64,000 nucleotides of DNA from Paenibacillus lactis. Lineage in GTDB: Bacteria > Bacillota > Bacilli > Paenibacillales > Paenibacillaceae. Under the pieces are notes generated by a model, which saw only the letters and a list, made by a program, of their open reading frames with translations, searched no databases and was not told the origin of the DNA. This document shows, piece after piece, positions 25,725 through 35,097 of this stretch (position 1 is its first letter; each line of letters begins with the position of its first letter). Location: assembly GCF_017873605.1 (NCBI RefSeq), contig NZ_JAGGKI010000018.1:1-64000 (forward strand), given 5' to 3'. Made by a program: the position numbers and the translations under genes.

Positions 25725-27950
25725 GTGCAAAGAGACCGATCGCAAGAACGAACCGGATTTCAGGAATCAGCGCCGTATCATCCCGATTACGATCTGCAGA
25801 CGGATTTTGTCATGGTCTATGGTATTGACGATACGATGCCGGAGCGCATCCGACAGTGGAAGGAGCAAGGGTATATCGTACACCTGATGACAGGTGTGGC
25901 TTGGGGGAAATACAACAGTTATCTGGACGGCCAGGTGGATGGGGAGCCGCATTGGGATGAAGCCCAGACGGATCGCCGCGGAGAGTTGATCCTCCACGGG
26001 ACGAAGCCCGTCATTCCTTATATGGTGCCGACCATTTCATTCGGCCGGTATCTTGGGGAGCGCATTCGGATCGCCGTTGACGCCGGCGTGGAGGCGATTC
26101 ATTTGGAGGAGCCGGAATTTTGGGTGAACGGGGGATACTCGGAAGCGTTTAAGCGGGAGTGGCAGCTGTATTACAAGGAGCCGTGGATCTCGCCGCATGC
26201 ATCCGCCGACGCACAATTCCGCGCATCCAAATTGAAAGCGTATTTGTATACGCGGGTGCTGGACCGGTTATGCGGGGAGATGAAGGACTATGCATTGAAG
26301 CGTTATGGTCGCGTCCTTCGCTTCTATGTTCCGACACACAGCCTGATCAACTATACACAGTGGCGAATCGTCAGTCCGCAGTCGCGGTTAATCGAGCTTC
26401 CGGGCGTTGACGGCTACATCGCCCAAATCTGGACCGGAACTTCCCGGACACCGAACGTATACGAAGGGGTGCGTAAGGAACGAACGTTTGAAACCGCTTA
26501 CCTTGAGTATGGCATTATGCAGGAGCTCGTGAGGGGAACGGACCGAAGAATGTGGTTCCTGCACGATCCGATTGAAGATAATCCGAACCATACCTGGGCG
26601 GATTATAAACAGAATTATTTGAAGACTGTAACCGCTTCGCTTCTACATCCAGGCGTTTCGCATTTTGAGGTTGCTCCATGGCCGCGCAGAATCTTTAAAG
26701 GGACCTATCCTGCCGAAGACGGGTCCGGCAAAGAATCGATACCGACGGCTTACGCGACCACGCTTCTCAATGTCATGCACACGCTTGGCAATATGGGGCA
26801 CGATGATGTAAATGAGAGCGATGGAGAGCCCTTGCAGGTCGGCGTTTTGATTGCGGATTCGGCCATGTTCCAGCGGATGAAGCCGGAGGAAGGCGCGCCG
26901 GATGCCGGAAAGTATGACGGTACGGATCCGGAAGGCTTTCAGCAGGAAGGGGATACCGAGCTGCTGGATTTCTCCCCGTTCTACGGTCTTGCACTCCCGC
27001 TGCTGAAGCACGGTATACCCGTTCGACCGGTGCAGCTGGACAACGTAAGGCGGTACCCTGGGTATTTAGCGCCGTATCGGGTGCTCGTGCTGAGCTATGA
27101 GTTCATGAAGCCGGAATATCCGGACATCCACCATGCGATCGCCCAGTGGGTTCGGGAAGGCGGAGCTCTCATCTACGTAGGGGACGATTCCGATCCGTAT
27201 CACGGCATTCGGCATTGGTGGAATGAGGGCGGCGATCATGGGCGTGCCTACGGATCTCCTCGCGCACATCTGTTCGAACAGCTGGGGGCGGTTGATTGGG
27301 GAGATATCGAATCGGGAGATGGTATCCGGCAGCTGGGTAAGGGAGCGGTCTGCTGGCTGCAGGCGGACCCGTCCGACCTGGCAAGGAGCAAATCCGGCGC
27401 GGATTGGCTGCGCCAGTCCGTCCAGAAGACGGTCACGCTTCTATCGGGCGATGATTCCTGTTGGAAGCCGAAGAATTACTACAAGATTAGACGGGGGCCA
27501 TATTGGGTTGCCGCCGTTCTGGAGGAATCCATTAGCTCCGATCCGCTCGTGATCCGGGGACCGGTGGTCGATGTGTTCGATCCTCAGCTCGGCGTGCTGA
27601 CAGAGGTGCGCTTGGATCCGGGGCAACAAGCACTGCTTTACGATGTGGAAGCCGGACGACCGCCCGAAGGCGAAGTCGCTGTCATCTCGGCTTCCTCCCG
27701 AGTAGAAGATTTGACCGGCGTGCCCGGCGGATTTCGCTTTATGGCTCGGGGCCCGGCCAATCTGAAGGCGACCGCCCGATTATATTGTCCGGTACAACCG
27801 GTCTCCGCAACGCAAGGCAGGACGGCTTCAATTGCCTGGGAATGGGATTCAGCCACACGCACCGTGCTCCTGCGTTACGAGCATGGCGCGAAGAACCGTT
27901 GCGAGATTCATGTCTATTGGGAGGAGCAAGAGCTGGGCACAAGCCAATGA
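25725..27950 (+). CDS. Unassigned TIM-barrel glycoside-hydrolase-like protein
   Basis: A 741-aa cytoplasmic protein (no signal peptide) that I cannot place in a named family. The first ~400 residues read like a (beta/alpha)8 barrel: 'DFVMVYGIDDTMPERIRQWKEQGYIVHLMTGVAWG', then 'AGVEAIHLEEPEFWVNGGYSEAFKREW', where the paired Glu after a strand is where an acid/base residue would lie. Residues ~440-500 ('RVLVLSYEFMKPEYPDIHHAIAQWVREGGALIYVGDDSDPYHG') resemble the glutamine-amidotransferase-like domain of GH42-type enzymes. The C-terminus is beta-rich. GTG 25725 is chosen because GGAGGG lies 8 nt upstream; TTG 25719 is only 2 nt from it. First gene after the operator-bearing promoter and 25 nt before the GH38 gene. 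Confidence 0.65.
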   Translation: MQRDRSQERTGFQESAPYHPDYDLQTDFVMVYGIDDTMPERIRQWKEQGYIVHLMTGVAWGKYNSYLDGQVDGEPHWDEAQTDRRGELILHGTKPVIPYMVPTISFGRYLGERIRIAVDAGVEAIHLEEPEFWVNGGYSEAFKREWQLYYKEPWISPHASADAQFRASKLKAYLYTRVLDRLCGEMKDYALKRYGRVLRFYVPTHSLINYTQWRIVSPQSRLIELPGVDGYIAQIWTGTSRTPNVYEGVRKERTFETAYLEYGIMQELVRGTDRRMWFLHDPIEDNPNHTWADYKQNYLKTVTASLLHPGVSHFEVAPWPRRIFKGTYPAEDGSGKESIPTAYATTLLNVMHTLGNMGHDDVNESDGEPLQVGVLIADSAMFQRMKPEEGAPDAGKYDGTDPEGFQQEGDTELLDFSPFYGLALPLLKHGIPVRPVQLDNVRRYPGYLAPYRVLVLSYEFMKPEYPDIHHAIAQWVREGGALIYVGDDSDPYHGIRHWWNEGGDHGRAYGSPRAHLFEQLGAVDWGDIESGDGIRQLGKGAVCWLQADPSDLARSKSGADWLRQSVQKTVTLLSGDDSCWKPKNYYKIRRGPYWVAAVLEESISSDPLVIRGPVVDVFDPQLGVLTEVRLDPGQQALLYDVEAGRPPEGEVAVISASSRVEDLTGVPGGFRFMARGPANLKATARLYCPVQPVSATQGRTASIAWEWDSATRTVLLRYEHGAKNRCEIHVYWEEQELGTSQ

Positions 27951-27975
27951 CGCTGCAGAAAGGAGAAATGGGAGC

Positions 27976-30900
27976 ATGCCATACGAACCGATTAGGCTGG
28001 AGCGGTTAAAGCAAGTGCTAAACAAGCTCCGGGACGCTATTTATGAGCCGGTTGCGGAATTGGATGTAACGGCTTGGGTGACAACGGAGCCTGTGCGTTA
28101 TGAGGAGCGAATGACGGGGAGGCCGTTTAAGCTGGCACGTGGAGAACGTTGGGGTGAGCTATGGGATTGTGCCTGGTTCCGATTCACAGGCCGTATTCCG
28201 TCCCGGACGATCGAACCGAAGAAGAAGCTCGTCCTCCTGATTGACGTAAACGGGGAGCTTTGCCTGGTAGACCGGGAAGGTTCACCATATCAAGGATTAA
28301 CAACCGTCAACTCGGAATTCGATTTCACACTCGGTCTTCCGGGGAAACGAGTTGTCGAGCTTGAAGAGCCGTTCGTTCAAGGCGATCAGATTGAGGTGTG
28401 GGCCGATGCCGGCAATAACGACCTGTTCGGGAAATATCGCGGAGGGACTGTCAAAGAAGCGGTCCTTGCCATCTGCCATGAAGAGGTAAGGAGCTTGTAT
28501 TACGACACCGAAGTGCTGCTGGAGACCGCGGAGCATCTACCGAGCGGCAGCGCCCGCAGGGAGCGCATCCTCCAAGCGCTTTATGACGCATCATTACAGC
28601 TTGCCTCTGCGTCTCCGGAACGCATTCAACATGCACGGCGTCTTCTCGAAGAACAGCTGATGCTGCGCGGGGGAGATTCGGTGCTGACGATCAGCGCTGT
28701 CGGGCATGCGCATATCGACCTGGCTTGGCTGTGGCCGCTCCGTGAAACGATCCGCAAGGGAGCCCGAACCTTTTCCACGGCGCTCCGCATGCTGGACCGA
28801 TATCCCGATTACGTGTTCGGCGCCAGCCAGCCCCAGCTGTACGAATGGATGAAGCAGCATTATCCGAAGCTGTACGAACAGATTAAGACGAAGGTTCGTG
28901 AAGGCCGATGGGAGCCGCAGGGAGCCATGTGGGTCGAATCCGACACCAATGTCCCGGGTGGTGAATCCCTCGTTCGTCAACTCCTGTACGGCAAACGATA
29001 TTTTATGCAGGAATTCGGCCTGGAGATGAAGTCGCTGTGGATGCCGGACGTCTTCGGCTATACGGCTAGCCTGCCGCAGCTGCTTCGCAAAGCAGGCGTC
29101 GATTACATGATGACCCAGAAGCTGTCCTGGAGCGAGTATAACCGCCATCCGCATCATTCCTTCTTATGGGAGGGCATCGACGGATCGAAGGTATTGACGC
29201 ATATGCCGCCGGAGGATACGTACAACAGCCCGGCTGCCCCGCGGTCCATCGCCAAGATAGAACGGGAATATCTGGATAAGAACGTATCCGGCCATGCCCT
29301 GTTGCTGTTCGGCATTGGCGACGGCGGGGGAGGCCCCGGTGAGGAGCATCTCGAACGGCTGGTGCGGGAGAAGAATCTGCTGGGTCTTTCGCCGGTCGTG
29401 CAGGAGCCGTCCTGGCGATTCTTCGAACGGCTTGATGAGGAGAAGGAAAGGCTTCAGACCTGGCGGGGGGAGTTGTATCTTGAGAAGCATCAAGGGACGC
29501 TGACGAGCCAGGCGCGCAGCAAGCGGTATAACCGGATGATGGAAAAGGCGCTGCGGGAGCTGGAATTCGCTTCGGTCCTTGTATTCGCCGAGACGGGCAG
29601 AGCATACCCTGCTGACACGCTGGAGGCGATTTGGAAGGAAGTGCTTCTGTACCAGTTCCATGACATCCTTCCCGGCTCTTCGATCAAGCGCGTGTATGAT
29701 GAATCCTTGCAGCGGTATGAAGCGCTTCTCGAACAAACGGAAGCCATGATTCGGGAAGCGTATACCGGGTTGGCCGGTCGGATAGCCGCAAATGACGAAG
29801 CGTGCAGGGCCGTCGTCTTTAATTCACTTCCGTGGAAGAGGGAGCAATGGATCGAGATCCGCGGCCGTTGGCAAAAGGTGCAGGTTCCGGCCATGGGCTA
29901 TATCACCGTTGCCGTTCAGCCTGAGGCTGGCGAAAGTACCGATGCGAGTCCTGAGGAATCAAGCGCATCCGTTATGGAATCCGCTGCCGGATATGAAGAA
30001 GCCGTCCGGGTTTCCGTTAATGAACGAACGCTGGAGAACGACAAGCTGACCGTAACGTTTGATCCGGACGGAACCATCCGGTCGATTATCGATAAAGAGG
30101 CGGGCCGCGAGGTTATCCCGCCGGGGGAGGCTGGCAATCGGCTGCATGTGTATGAAGATGAAGGCGATGCGTGGGATTTCCGCCATGACTATGCCGCTAC
30201 TGCCGGACAGCCGCTATCGCTGATGGATGTGCAACCTTATGATAGGGGGCCGATAAGCGGTTTGATCTTTCGCTATCGTTTCGGCGAATCCGAGCTGACG
30301 CAGACGGTTAAGCTTTCGGAAGGCAGCCGCCGGATCGATTTTGAGACGATCGTCGATTGGAGGGAGCGGGGGAAAATGCTGCGGACCTCCTTCCCGGTGA
30401 ACGTGAGATCCGAGCATGTCACGTGTGAAATCCAATTTGGCAGCATCAGCCGCCCCACCCATCGCAATACGATGTGGGACTTCGCCAAAAACGAGATCTG
30501 CGCTCACCAGTGGATCGATATGTCCGAGCCGGATTACGGCGTTGCATTGCTGAACGACTGCAAGTACGGCCATCGGGCTTGCGGGAATGTGCTGGATCTG
30601 AACCTGCTGCGCAGCAGCTCCTATCCCGATCCGGATGCGGACGAGGCTGAGCATCGGTTCACCTACTCGTTATATCCGCATCTGGGCAACCATGTTCAAG
30701 CCGAGGTGTACAAAAGAGGGTATGAGCTGAACATCCCGCTCCGTATCGCGGAAGCTTCCGCCGATCCGGCGGCAACTTCTCGTAAGCAGCGGGAACCCAA
30801 ATCGTTCCTAAGCTTGGGCCACCCGCATGTCATGGTGGAGTCCGTCAAGAAAGCCGAGGACGGGGACGATATCATCGTCCGGCTCTTCGAAACGTCAGGC

Positions 30901-31092
30901 ACCCGCATCCAGACAAGGCTGCAGCTCGGATTTGCGGCTGAAGAGGCTTGGACAGCCGATCTGTTGGAACGAAGGCTCACCCGGGTGGATCTAGAGGACG
31001 GCGCACAAATTCCCCTCACCTTTGCGCCGTTCGAAATCATCACGCTGCGACTGAAGGCAGTAATAGCATCAAGCCGCCCATTATGTCATTAA
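27976..31092 (+). CDS. GH38 alpha-mannosidase
   Basis: A 1038-aa retaining alpha-mannosidase of glycoside hydrolase family 38, of usual length for bacterial members. Zinc ligands and active site are visible: H244-A-H246-I-D248 in 'SAVGHAHIDLAWLWPLRETIRK', 'MWVESDTNVPGGESLVRQ' (318-335), and the nucleophile D358 in 'WMPDVFGYTASLPQLLRK'. The C-terminal half (~640-1035) is the beta-sandwich region. No signal peptide, so it acts on imported oligosaccharides in the cytoplasm. ATG 27976 is chosen because AAAGGAG lies about 10 nt upstream; the longer frame to 27832 lies inside the preceding gene. The presence of GH38 is the best clue that the locus substrate carries alpha-linked mannose. Confidence 0.93.
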   Translation: MPYEPIRLERLKQVLNKLRDAIYEPVAELDVTAWVTTEPVRYEERMTGRPFKLARGERWGELWDCAWFRFTGRIPSRTIEPKKKLVLLIDVNGELCLVDREGSPYQGLTTVNSEFDFTLGLPGKRVVELEEPFVQGDQIEVWADAGNNDLFGKYRGGTVKEAVLAICHEEVRSLYYDTEVLLETAEHLPSGSARRERILQALYDASLQLASASPERIQHARRLLEEQLMLRGGDSVLTISAVGHAHIDLAWLWPLRETIRKGARTFSTALRMLDRYPDYVFGASQPQLYEWMKQHYPKLYEQIKTKVREGRWEPQGAMWVESDTNVPGGESLVRQLLYGKRYFMQEFGLEMKSLWMPDVFGYTASLPQLLRKAGVDYMMTQKLSWSEYNRHPHHSFLWEGIDGSKVLTHMPPEDTYNSPAAPRSIAKIEREYLDKNVSGHALLLFGIGDGGGGPGEEHLERLVREKNLLGLSPVVQEPSWRFFERLDEEKERLQTWRGELYLEKHQGTLTSQARSKRYNRMMEKALRELEFASVLVFAETGRAYPADTLEAIWKEVLLYQFHDILPGSSIKRVYDESLQRYEALLEQTEAMIREAYTGLAGRIAANDEACRAVVFNSLPWKREQWIEIRGRWQKVQVPAMGYITVAVQPEAGESTDASPEESSASVMESAAGYEEAVRVSVNERTLENDKLTVTFDPDGTIRSIIDKEAGREVIPPGEAGNRLHVYEDEGDAWDFRHDYAATAGQPLSLMDVQPYDRGPISGLIFRYRFGESELTQTVKLSEGSRRIDFETIVDWRERGKMLRTSFPVNVRSEHVTCEIQFGSISRPTHRNTMWDFAKNEICAHQWIDMSEPDYGVALLNDCKYGHRACGNVLDLNLLRSSSYPDPDADEAEHRFTYSLYPHLGNHVQAEVYKRGYELNIPLRIAEASADPAATSRKQREPKSFLSLGHPHVMVESVKKAEDGDDIIVRLFETSGTRIQTRLQLGFAAEEAWTADLLERRLTRVDLEDGAQIPLTFAPFEIITLRLKAVIASSRPLCH

Positions 31093-31111
31093 CGCATGAG
31101 CTCGTGAACGT

Positions 31112-31190
31112 ATGCTGCCCATGAAGAGCATGAAGTTCATGAAGCGCATGGAGCGCATGAAGCGCATGAGCGTATGAAGCCCATGAAGCC
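31112..31190 (+). repeat. 9-bp tandem repeat encoding a Met-Lys-Arg mini-ORF
   Basis: From 31121 the unit ATGAAGCGC and close variants recurs every 9 bp (ATG at 31121, 31130, 31139, 31148, 31157, 31166), then two more ATGAAGCCC-type units in another register. The plus-strand frame from 31112 to the TGA at 31177 encodes 21 residues of the form MK(R/S/F) repeated. It has no good ribosome-binding site. It lies in the 170-bp gap between the GH38 gene and importer 2. Confidence 0.7.
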
Positions 31191-31229
31191 CCTGGAGTCG
31201 ATCCCTTTCGGATAGGTAATGGGGCTTCA
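31184..31229 (+). promoter_or_regulatory. Leader hairpin before importer 2
   Basis: A 9-bp stem TGAAGCCCC (31184-31192) / GGGGCTTCA (31221-31229), with an inner ATCC/GGAT stem, directly precedes the AGGAGG site of importer 2. There is no T-run, so it is more likely a translational or RNA-stability element than a terminator. Function is inferred. Confidence 0.4.
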
Positions 31230-31262
31230 AGGGTCAAGGACGGGAAAGGAGGTGTATACAAG

Positions 31263-32186
31263 ATGAAAAATCGACTGGAAAACAGCCGATTATGGAAAAA
31301 AATATGGCAGCACAAGCTCTTTTATTTGTTCATGCTTCCGGGCATCGTTTGGTTTTTCCTGTTTTCCTATGTCCCGCTGTACGGAATCCAAGTGGCCTTC
31401 CGGGATTACACCTTCATCGGGGGCTTCACTGGGAGCCCCTGGGCCGGATTCAAGTATTTCGAGCAATTCTTCAACTATTATCAATCCGGGGACATCATTC
31501 GCAACACGGTCATCATCAGCCTGATGAAGCTGCTCATCGGATTTCCGATGCCGATCATCCTGGCCTTGCTGCTCAATGAGGTGCGGAAGATCAGGTTCAA
31601 GAAGACGATCCAGACCTTATCGTACCTGCCTTACTTCGTATCATGGATCGTCGTCGTGACCTTAATGCAGCGTCTCTTGACGCCATACGGCGGACCGGTG
31701 AATGATGTGCTGTCGATGCTGGGTGCCGATCCGATCCAATTCCTGAACAACCCGACATGGTTCTATCAGATGATTGTCGGCTCTGATATTTGGAAGAACA
31801 TCGGCTGGAATTCCATTATATTCATGGCCGCGATTGCGGGCATCGACCAGCAGCTGTATGAAGCCGCAAAAATGGACGGTGCCGGACGCTTTCGCCAAAT
31901 GTGGCATATTACCTTGCCTGGGATCCGAAACGTTGCGATCATTCTGTTTATCCTGGCGGTCGGAAACCTGATGAGCGCCGGATACGAGCAGCTCCTTCTA
32001 TTAAATGGCCCTGCAACCGCGAGCATAGGCAGCGTGCTGGATGTACATGCCATCAACTCGGGGATCCGGGAAGGGCGGCTCAGCTATGCGGCTGCCGTCG
32101 GTTTGTTCCAGAGCATTATCGGTCTGATCCTGATTCTGACGGTCAACCGGATTGCCCGAAAAGTCAGCGACGTATCCCTGTTCTAA
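31263..32186 (+). CDS. Sugar ABC transporter permease, LplB type (importer 2)
   Basis: A 307-aa permease with six membrane segments. It has 'HKLFYLFMLPGIVWFFLFSYVPLYGIQVAFRDYTFIGGFTGSPWAGFKYFEQFF' and the EAA loop 'IDQQLYEAAKMDGAGRFRQMWHITLPGIR'. AAAGGAGG lies about 8 nt before the ATG. First gene of importer 2 and similar in type to the permease at 9916. It uses an ATPase encoded elsewhere. Confidence 0.9.
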   Translation: MKNRLENSRLWKKIWQHKLFYLFMLPGIVWFFLFSYVPLYGIQVAFRDYTFIGGFTGSPWAGFKYFEQFFNYYQSGDIIRNTVIISLMKLLIGFPMPIILALLLNEVRKIRFKKTIQTLSYLPYFVSWIVVVTLMQRLLTPYGGPVNDVLSMLGADPIQFLNNPTWFYQMIVGSDIWKNIGWNSIIFMAAIAGIDQQLYEAAKMDGAGRFRQMWHITLPGIRNVAIILFILAVGNLMSAGYEQLLLLNGPATASIGSVLDVHAINSGIREGRLSYAAAVGLFQSIIGLILILTVNRIARKVSDVSLF

Positions 32187-32198
32187 GGAGGTGACGAT

Positions 32199-33095
32199 AT
32201 GAAACGCAAGTGGTCCTTTTTTTCTATATTCAATTATGCGGTGCTCGCTCTGGTTGGCTTTGCCATGATCTATCCGTTCATTTACATTCTGGCTTATTCG
32301 TTGAATGACGGCAAAGATTCGATGATGGGCTCGATTTATTTCCTGCCGCGAAAATTCACGCTCGAGAATTACGCCCAGGTGTTTGACAACGCCCGAATCT
32401 GGCAGGCTTACCGGATCACCATTATGCGCACGCTGATCGGCACGTTCTTGCATGTCGTATTGTGCACGCTCATGGCGTATGCGCTGTCGAAAAAAACGCT
32501 GCCGGGACGGTCATTCTTTACGTTTTACATTTTTCTGCCGACCATCTTCAGCGCGGGATTCATTCCGTTCTTCATCACGCTGCAGAAGCTGCAGCTGATC
32601 AATACGTTCTGGGTGTATGTCCTGCCGATGCTGTATAACTTCATGCATATCGTCATTATCCGGACGTTCCTGCAAGGCATACCGGAAGAGCTTGAGGAGT
32701 CGGCGAAAATTGACGGTTACGGGGATTTTCAGATCTTCCTGCGGATCATCCTGCCGCTGTCCGGCCCTGTGCTCGCTACGATTTCGCTCTTTATCGGGGT
32801 CGCTCATTGGAATGACTGGTTCTCCGGGGCCTACTATGTCTCCAATAAAGAACTGATACCGGTACAGACGCTGCTCCAGGAAATGCTGACCGAAGCCGAA
32901 GCGCTCTCAAACTCCATGCAGCGGGCATCTCAGCAAGGCGGGCAGACGGTGGGCATGGCAAGCGGAGCGGGAGCAACACCCGAGTCGCTGCGGATGGCGC
33001 TTCTCGTCATTACGGTGTTCCCGATTCTGTGCATCTATCCGTTCCTGCAGCGGTATTTCGTAAAGGGGGTCATGATCGGTTCGGTGAAAGGTTAA
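32199..33095 (+). CDS. Sugar ABC transporter permease, YtcP type (importer 2)
   Basis: A 298-aa second permease with six membrane segments, starting 12 nt after its partner with GGAGGTGA in the gap. It has the EAA loop 'IPEELEESAKIDGYGDFQIFLRIILPLSGP' and the YtcP-type end 'YPFLQRYFVKGVMIGSVKG'. Residues ~230-265 contain a loop rich in Gln, Ala and Gly ('MQRASQQGGQTVGMASGAGATPESLRM'), longer than in the importer 1 homologue. Confidence 0.9.
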   Translation: MKRKWSFFSIFNYAVLALVGFAMIYPFIYILAYSLNDGKDSMMGSIYFLPRKFTLENYAQVFDNARIWQAYRITIMRTLIGTFLHVVLCTLMAYALSKKTLPGRSFFTFYIFLPTIFSAGFIPFFITLQKLQLINTFWVYVLPMLYNFMHIVIIRTFLQGIPEELEESAKIDGYGDFQIFLRIILPLSGPVLATISLFIGVAHWNDWFSGAYYVSNKELIPVQTLLQEMLTEAEALSNSMQRASQQGGQTVGMASGAGATPESLRMALLVITVFPILCIYPFLQRYFVKGVMIGSVKG

Positions 33096-33177
33096 GATTT
33101 GTTTCCTGCTCGTGATTACAAGCATGCAGCGTAGAATGCTCACGAAGTTGATATCCATATTCCAGGAGGCGATTGGA

Positions 33178-34839
33178 TTGAAAAGGATTTGGTCGAAAGG
33201 CGCATCCATTTTGCTTATGTCCGCCATGGTTGGAGGATTACTGATCGGCTGCACGAACACACCAGGAACAGGCGACGGCGGTGAAGGCAAGGAAGGAGAG
33301 ACATCATACAAGCTGAAAATACTGCACAACTGGAACGGCTCGAGCGGTTCGGATAACGGGATGACGCCGGTTGAGCAGGTGATTAAAGAGAAGACCGGCG
33401 TCACGCTGGAGTGGGAATATACGAAAGGCAGCGAGACGGAGAAGGTAAATCAGATTTTTGCGACGCAGAACCTGCCCGACATTTATACCGGGCCTGCATG
33501 GGGCGGCGAGCTTGACGGCATTATCAAAGCGGCCAAAGAGGGCCAGCTGGTGGATATCTCGGACAAGCTAAGCAACTATCCGAATCTGATGAAGTCGATT
33601 GCGCCGGAGAACGTGCCGCCGGCTTTATATGAGAAGGCGATCGATGCCTATGACGGCAAAAAGTATCTGCTGCTGCAAAACCAGCCGGCCACGAACGAGG
33701 ATGGCATGGATTGGCTATACGGCTTCTATGTTCGCAAGGACATCGCCGAGAAGCTTGGAGTCGATCCTCAATCCGTGAAGACGAAGGAGGATTTCTATAA
33801 TTTCCTGAAGAAGATCAAGGATGCCAATCTTCAGGAGAACGGGCAGCCCGTCTTTCCGCTCGGCGGGTTCAGCAACGGCTGGGCGGTCGGCATCGGCAAC
33901 ACGATGTTCTATTCGGGTGCCTCCTATGTCGATAAGGGCGACGGAACGGTAGAGCATAACTTTTTTACGAAAGGCTATGAGGAATACACGCTCTTCTACC
34001 GGAAGCTGATCGAGGAAGGGCTGCTGGATCCGGAGACGTTTACGCAGACGGACCCGATCGCCAAGGAGAAAATCAACCAAGGCCGCATCGCGATTCTGGC
34101 GGCGCATTATCCGGCCATTCTTGACGCCTCCAAGGAGTACGCATCCGCCCATCCGGGCAGCGAGTTCGTCCCGCTCGGTCCGTTGGAGCGCGCCGACGTT
34201 GAGCCGGACCGGCCGGTGGACCTGGCGATCCAGGGCAATAACGTGACGGCCATTACGAAGAACTGTAAGGGCGAATGCGTGGATGCAGCCCTGAAGTTCC
34301 TGGATTTCATGGCTTCGGATGAAGGCTTCATGCTTGCCAGATACGGCGTAGAGGGCGTTCATTGGGAGATGAAGGACGGCAAGCCGGTTGCCATTCAGGA
34401 ATGGTTCGACAAGTTCAGCACGGATACGAATATGAAGCTCCGCAAAAACGAGGGCATCAGCATCGGATTGGAATCGCTTACCGGACTGGACCGGATCAAT
34501 TCGGCCGCCGGCGGCGACATCTGGGCCGATCAGGAGCGGGTAGCCGCGATGGAAAACGCGCGAAAAATCCTTCGGCCAAACGGCATTCACGTGATCACGG
34601 CCTACAATCCGGGCGATGTGATCACGAAAGCGCCGGAGTGGGAAATGCTCAAGCCGTCGATGGACCGGATGGGCGATGCTTGGAAGGAAGCCGTGTTTGC
34701 CAAATCCGATGAAGCGGCGCTGAGCATCATTAACGAGCTTCGCGAACAGCTCCGTAATACCGGGTATGACCAGGCGATGAAGTTTACGAACGACAATCTG
34801 AAGGGGAAAGACATCGTTACGGTTCAAATGCCGAACTAG
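33178..34839 (+). CDS. Extracellular sugar-binding lipoprotein (importer 2)
   Basis: A 553-aa solute-binding lipoprotein of the LplA/YtcQ class. The signal peptide 'MKRIWSKGASILLMSAMVGG' leads to the lipobox LLIGC. Family segments are 'KLKILHNWNGSSGSDNGMTPVEQVIKEKTGVTLEWEY', 'ATQNLPDIYTGP' and 'LLDPETFTQTDPIAKEKINQGRIAI'. The TTG start at 33178 is chosen because AGGAGG lies 8 nt upstream; an ATG at 33112 gives a non-signal-like N-terminus. Long frames on the opposite strand here are codon-bias shadows. The ligand is presumably the glycan fragment cleaved by the adjacent GH38 enzyme. Confidence 0.9.
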   Translation: MKRIWSKGASILLMSAMVGGLLIGCTNTPGTGDGGEGKEGETSYKLKILHNWNGSSGSDNGMTPVEQVIKEKTGVTLEWEYTKGSETEKVNQIFATQNLPDIYTGPAWGGELDGIIKAAKEGQLVDISDKLSNYPNLMKSIAPENVPPALYEKAIDAYDGKKYLLLQNQPATNEDGMDWLYGFYVRKDIAEKLGVDPQSVKTKEDFYNFLKKIKDANLQENGQPVFPLGGFSNGWAVGIGNTMFYSGASYVDKGDGTVEHNFFTKGYEEYTLFYRKLIEEGLLDPETFTQTDPIAKEKINQGRIAILAAHYPAILDASKEYASAHPGSEFVPLGPLERADVEPDRPVDLAIQGNNVTAITKNCKGECVDAALKFLDFMASDEGFMLARYGVEGVHWEMKDGKPVAIQEWFDKFSTDTNMKLRKNEGISIGLESLTGLDRINSAAGGDIWADQERVAAMENARKILRPNGIHVITAYNPGDVITKAPEWEMLKPSMDRMGDAWKEAVFAKSDEAALSIINELREQLRNTGYDQAMKFTNDNLKGKDIVTVQMPN

Positions 34840-35097
34840 CCGCAGTTTTGGTACAAGCACTCATTTGCTAAATCTTTAGCGGTTGGACTCGAATACAAAA
34901 GGTTTGCGGGAGAATAAACAGGCTTCGCTGTCTTTGTGATCAAGGATTGCGAAGTCTTTCGCATAAAAGCCCGTTTCATTCAAAGGAAATTCGGATGCCA
35001 TGCAGAACTGTTAGGATAATATTTATGCTGCAATTTGCATCTCCTGCAAGATGGGTTCATGTTGTATCCGCCAAATATCGGAACAAAGGGAGCTGAA

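Noticed and set aside
28594..29736. Several long minus-strand frames within the GH38 gene
   Set aside because: The plus-strand frame has complete GH38 active-site motifs; the opposite frames have none.
31112..31190. CRISPR-like array
   Set aside because: The 9-bp periodic repeats are contiguous with no spacers, so this is a simple tandem repeat.
33715..34860. A 381-codon minus-strand open frame
   Set aside because: It is antisense to the importer 2 lipoprotein, has no family features or ribosome-binding site, and reflects the codon bias of the real gene.
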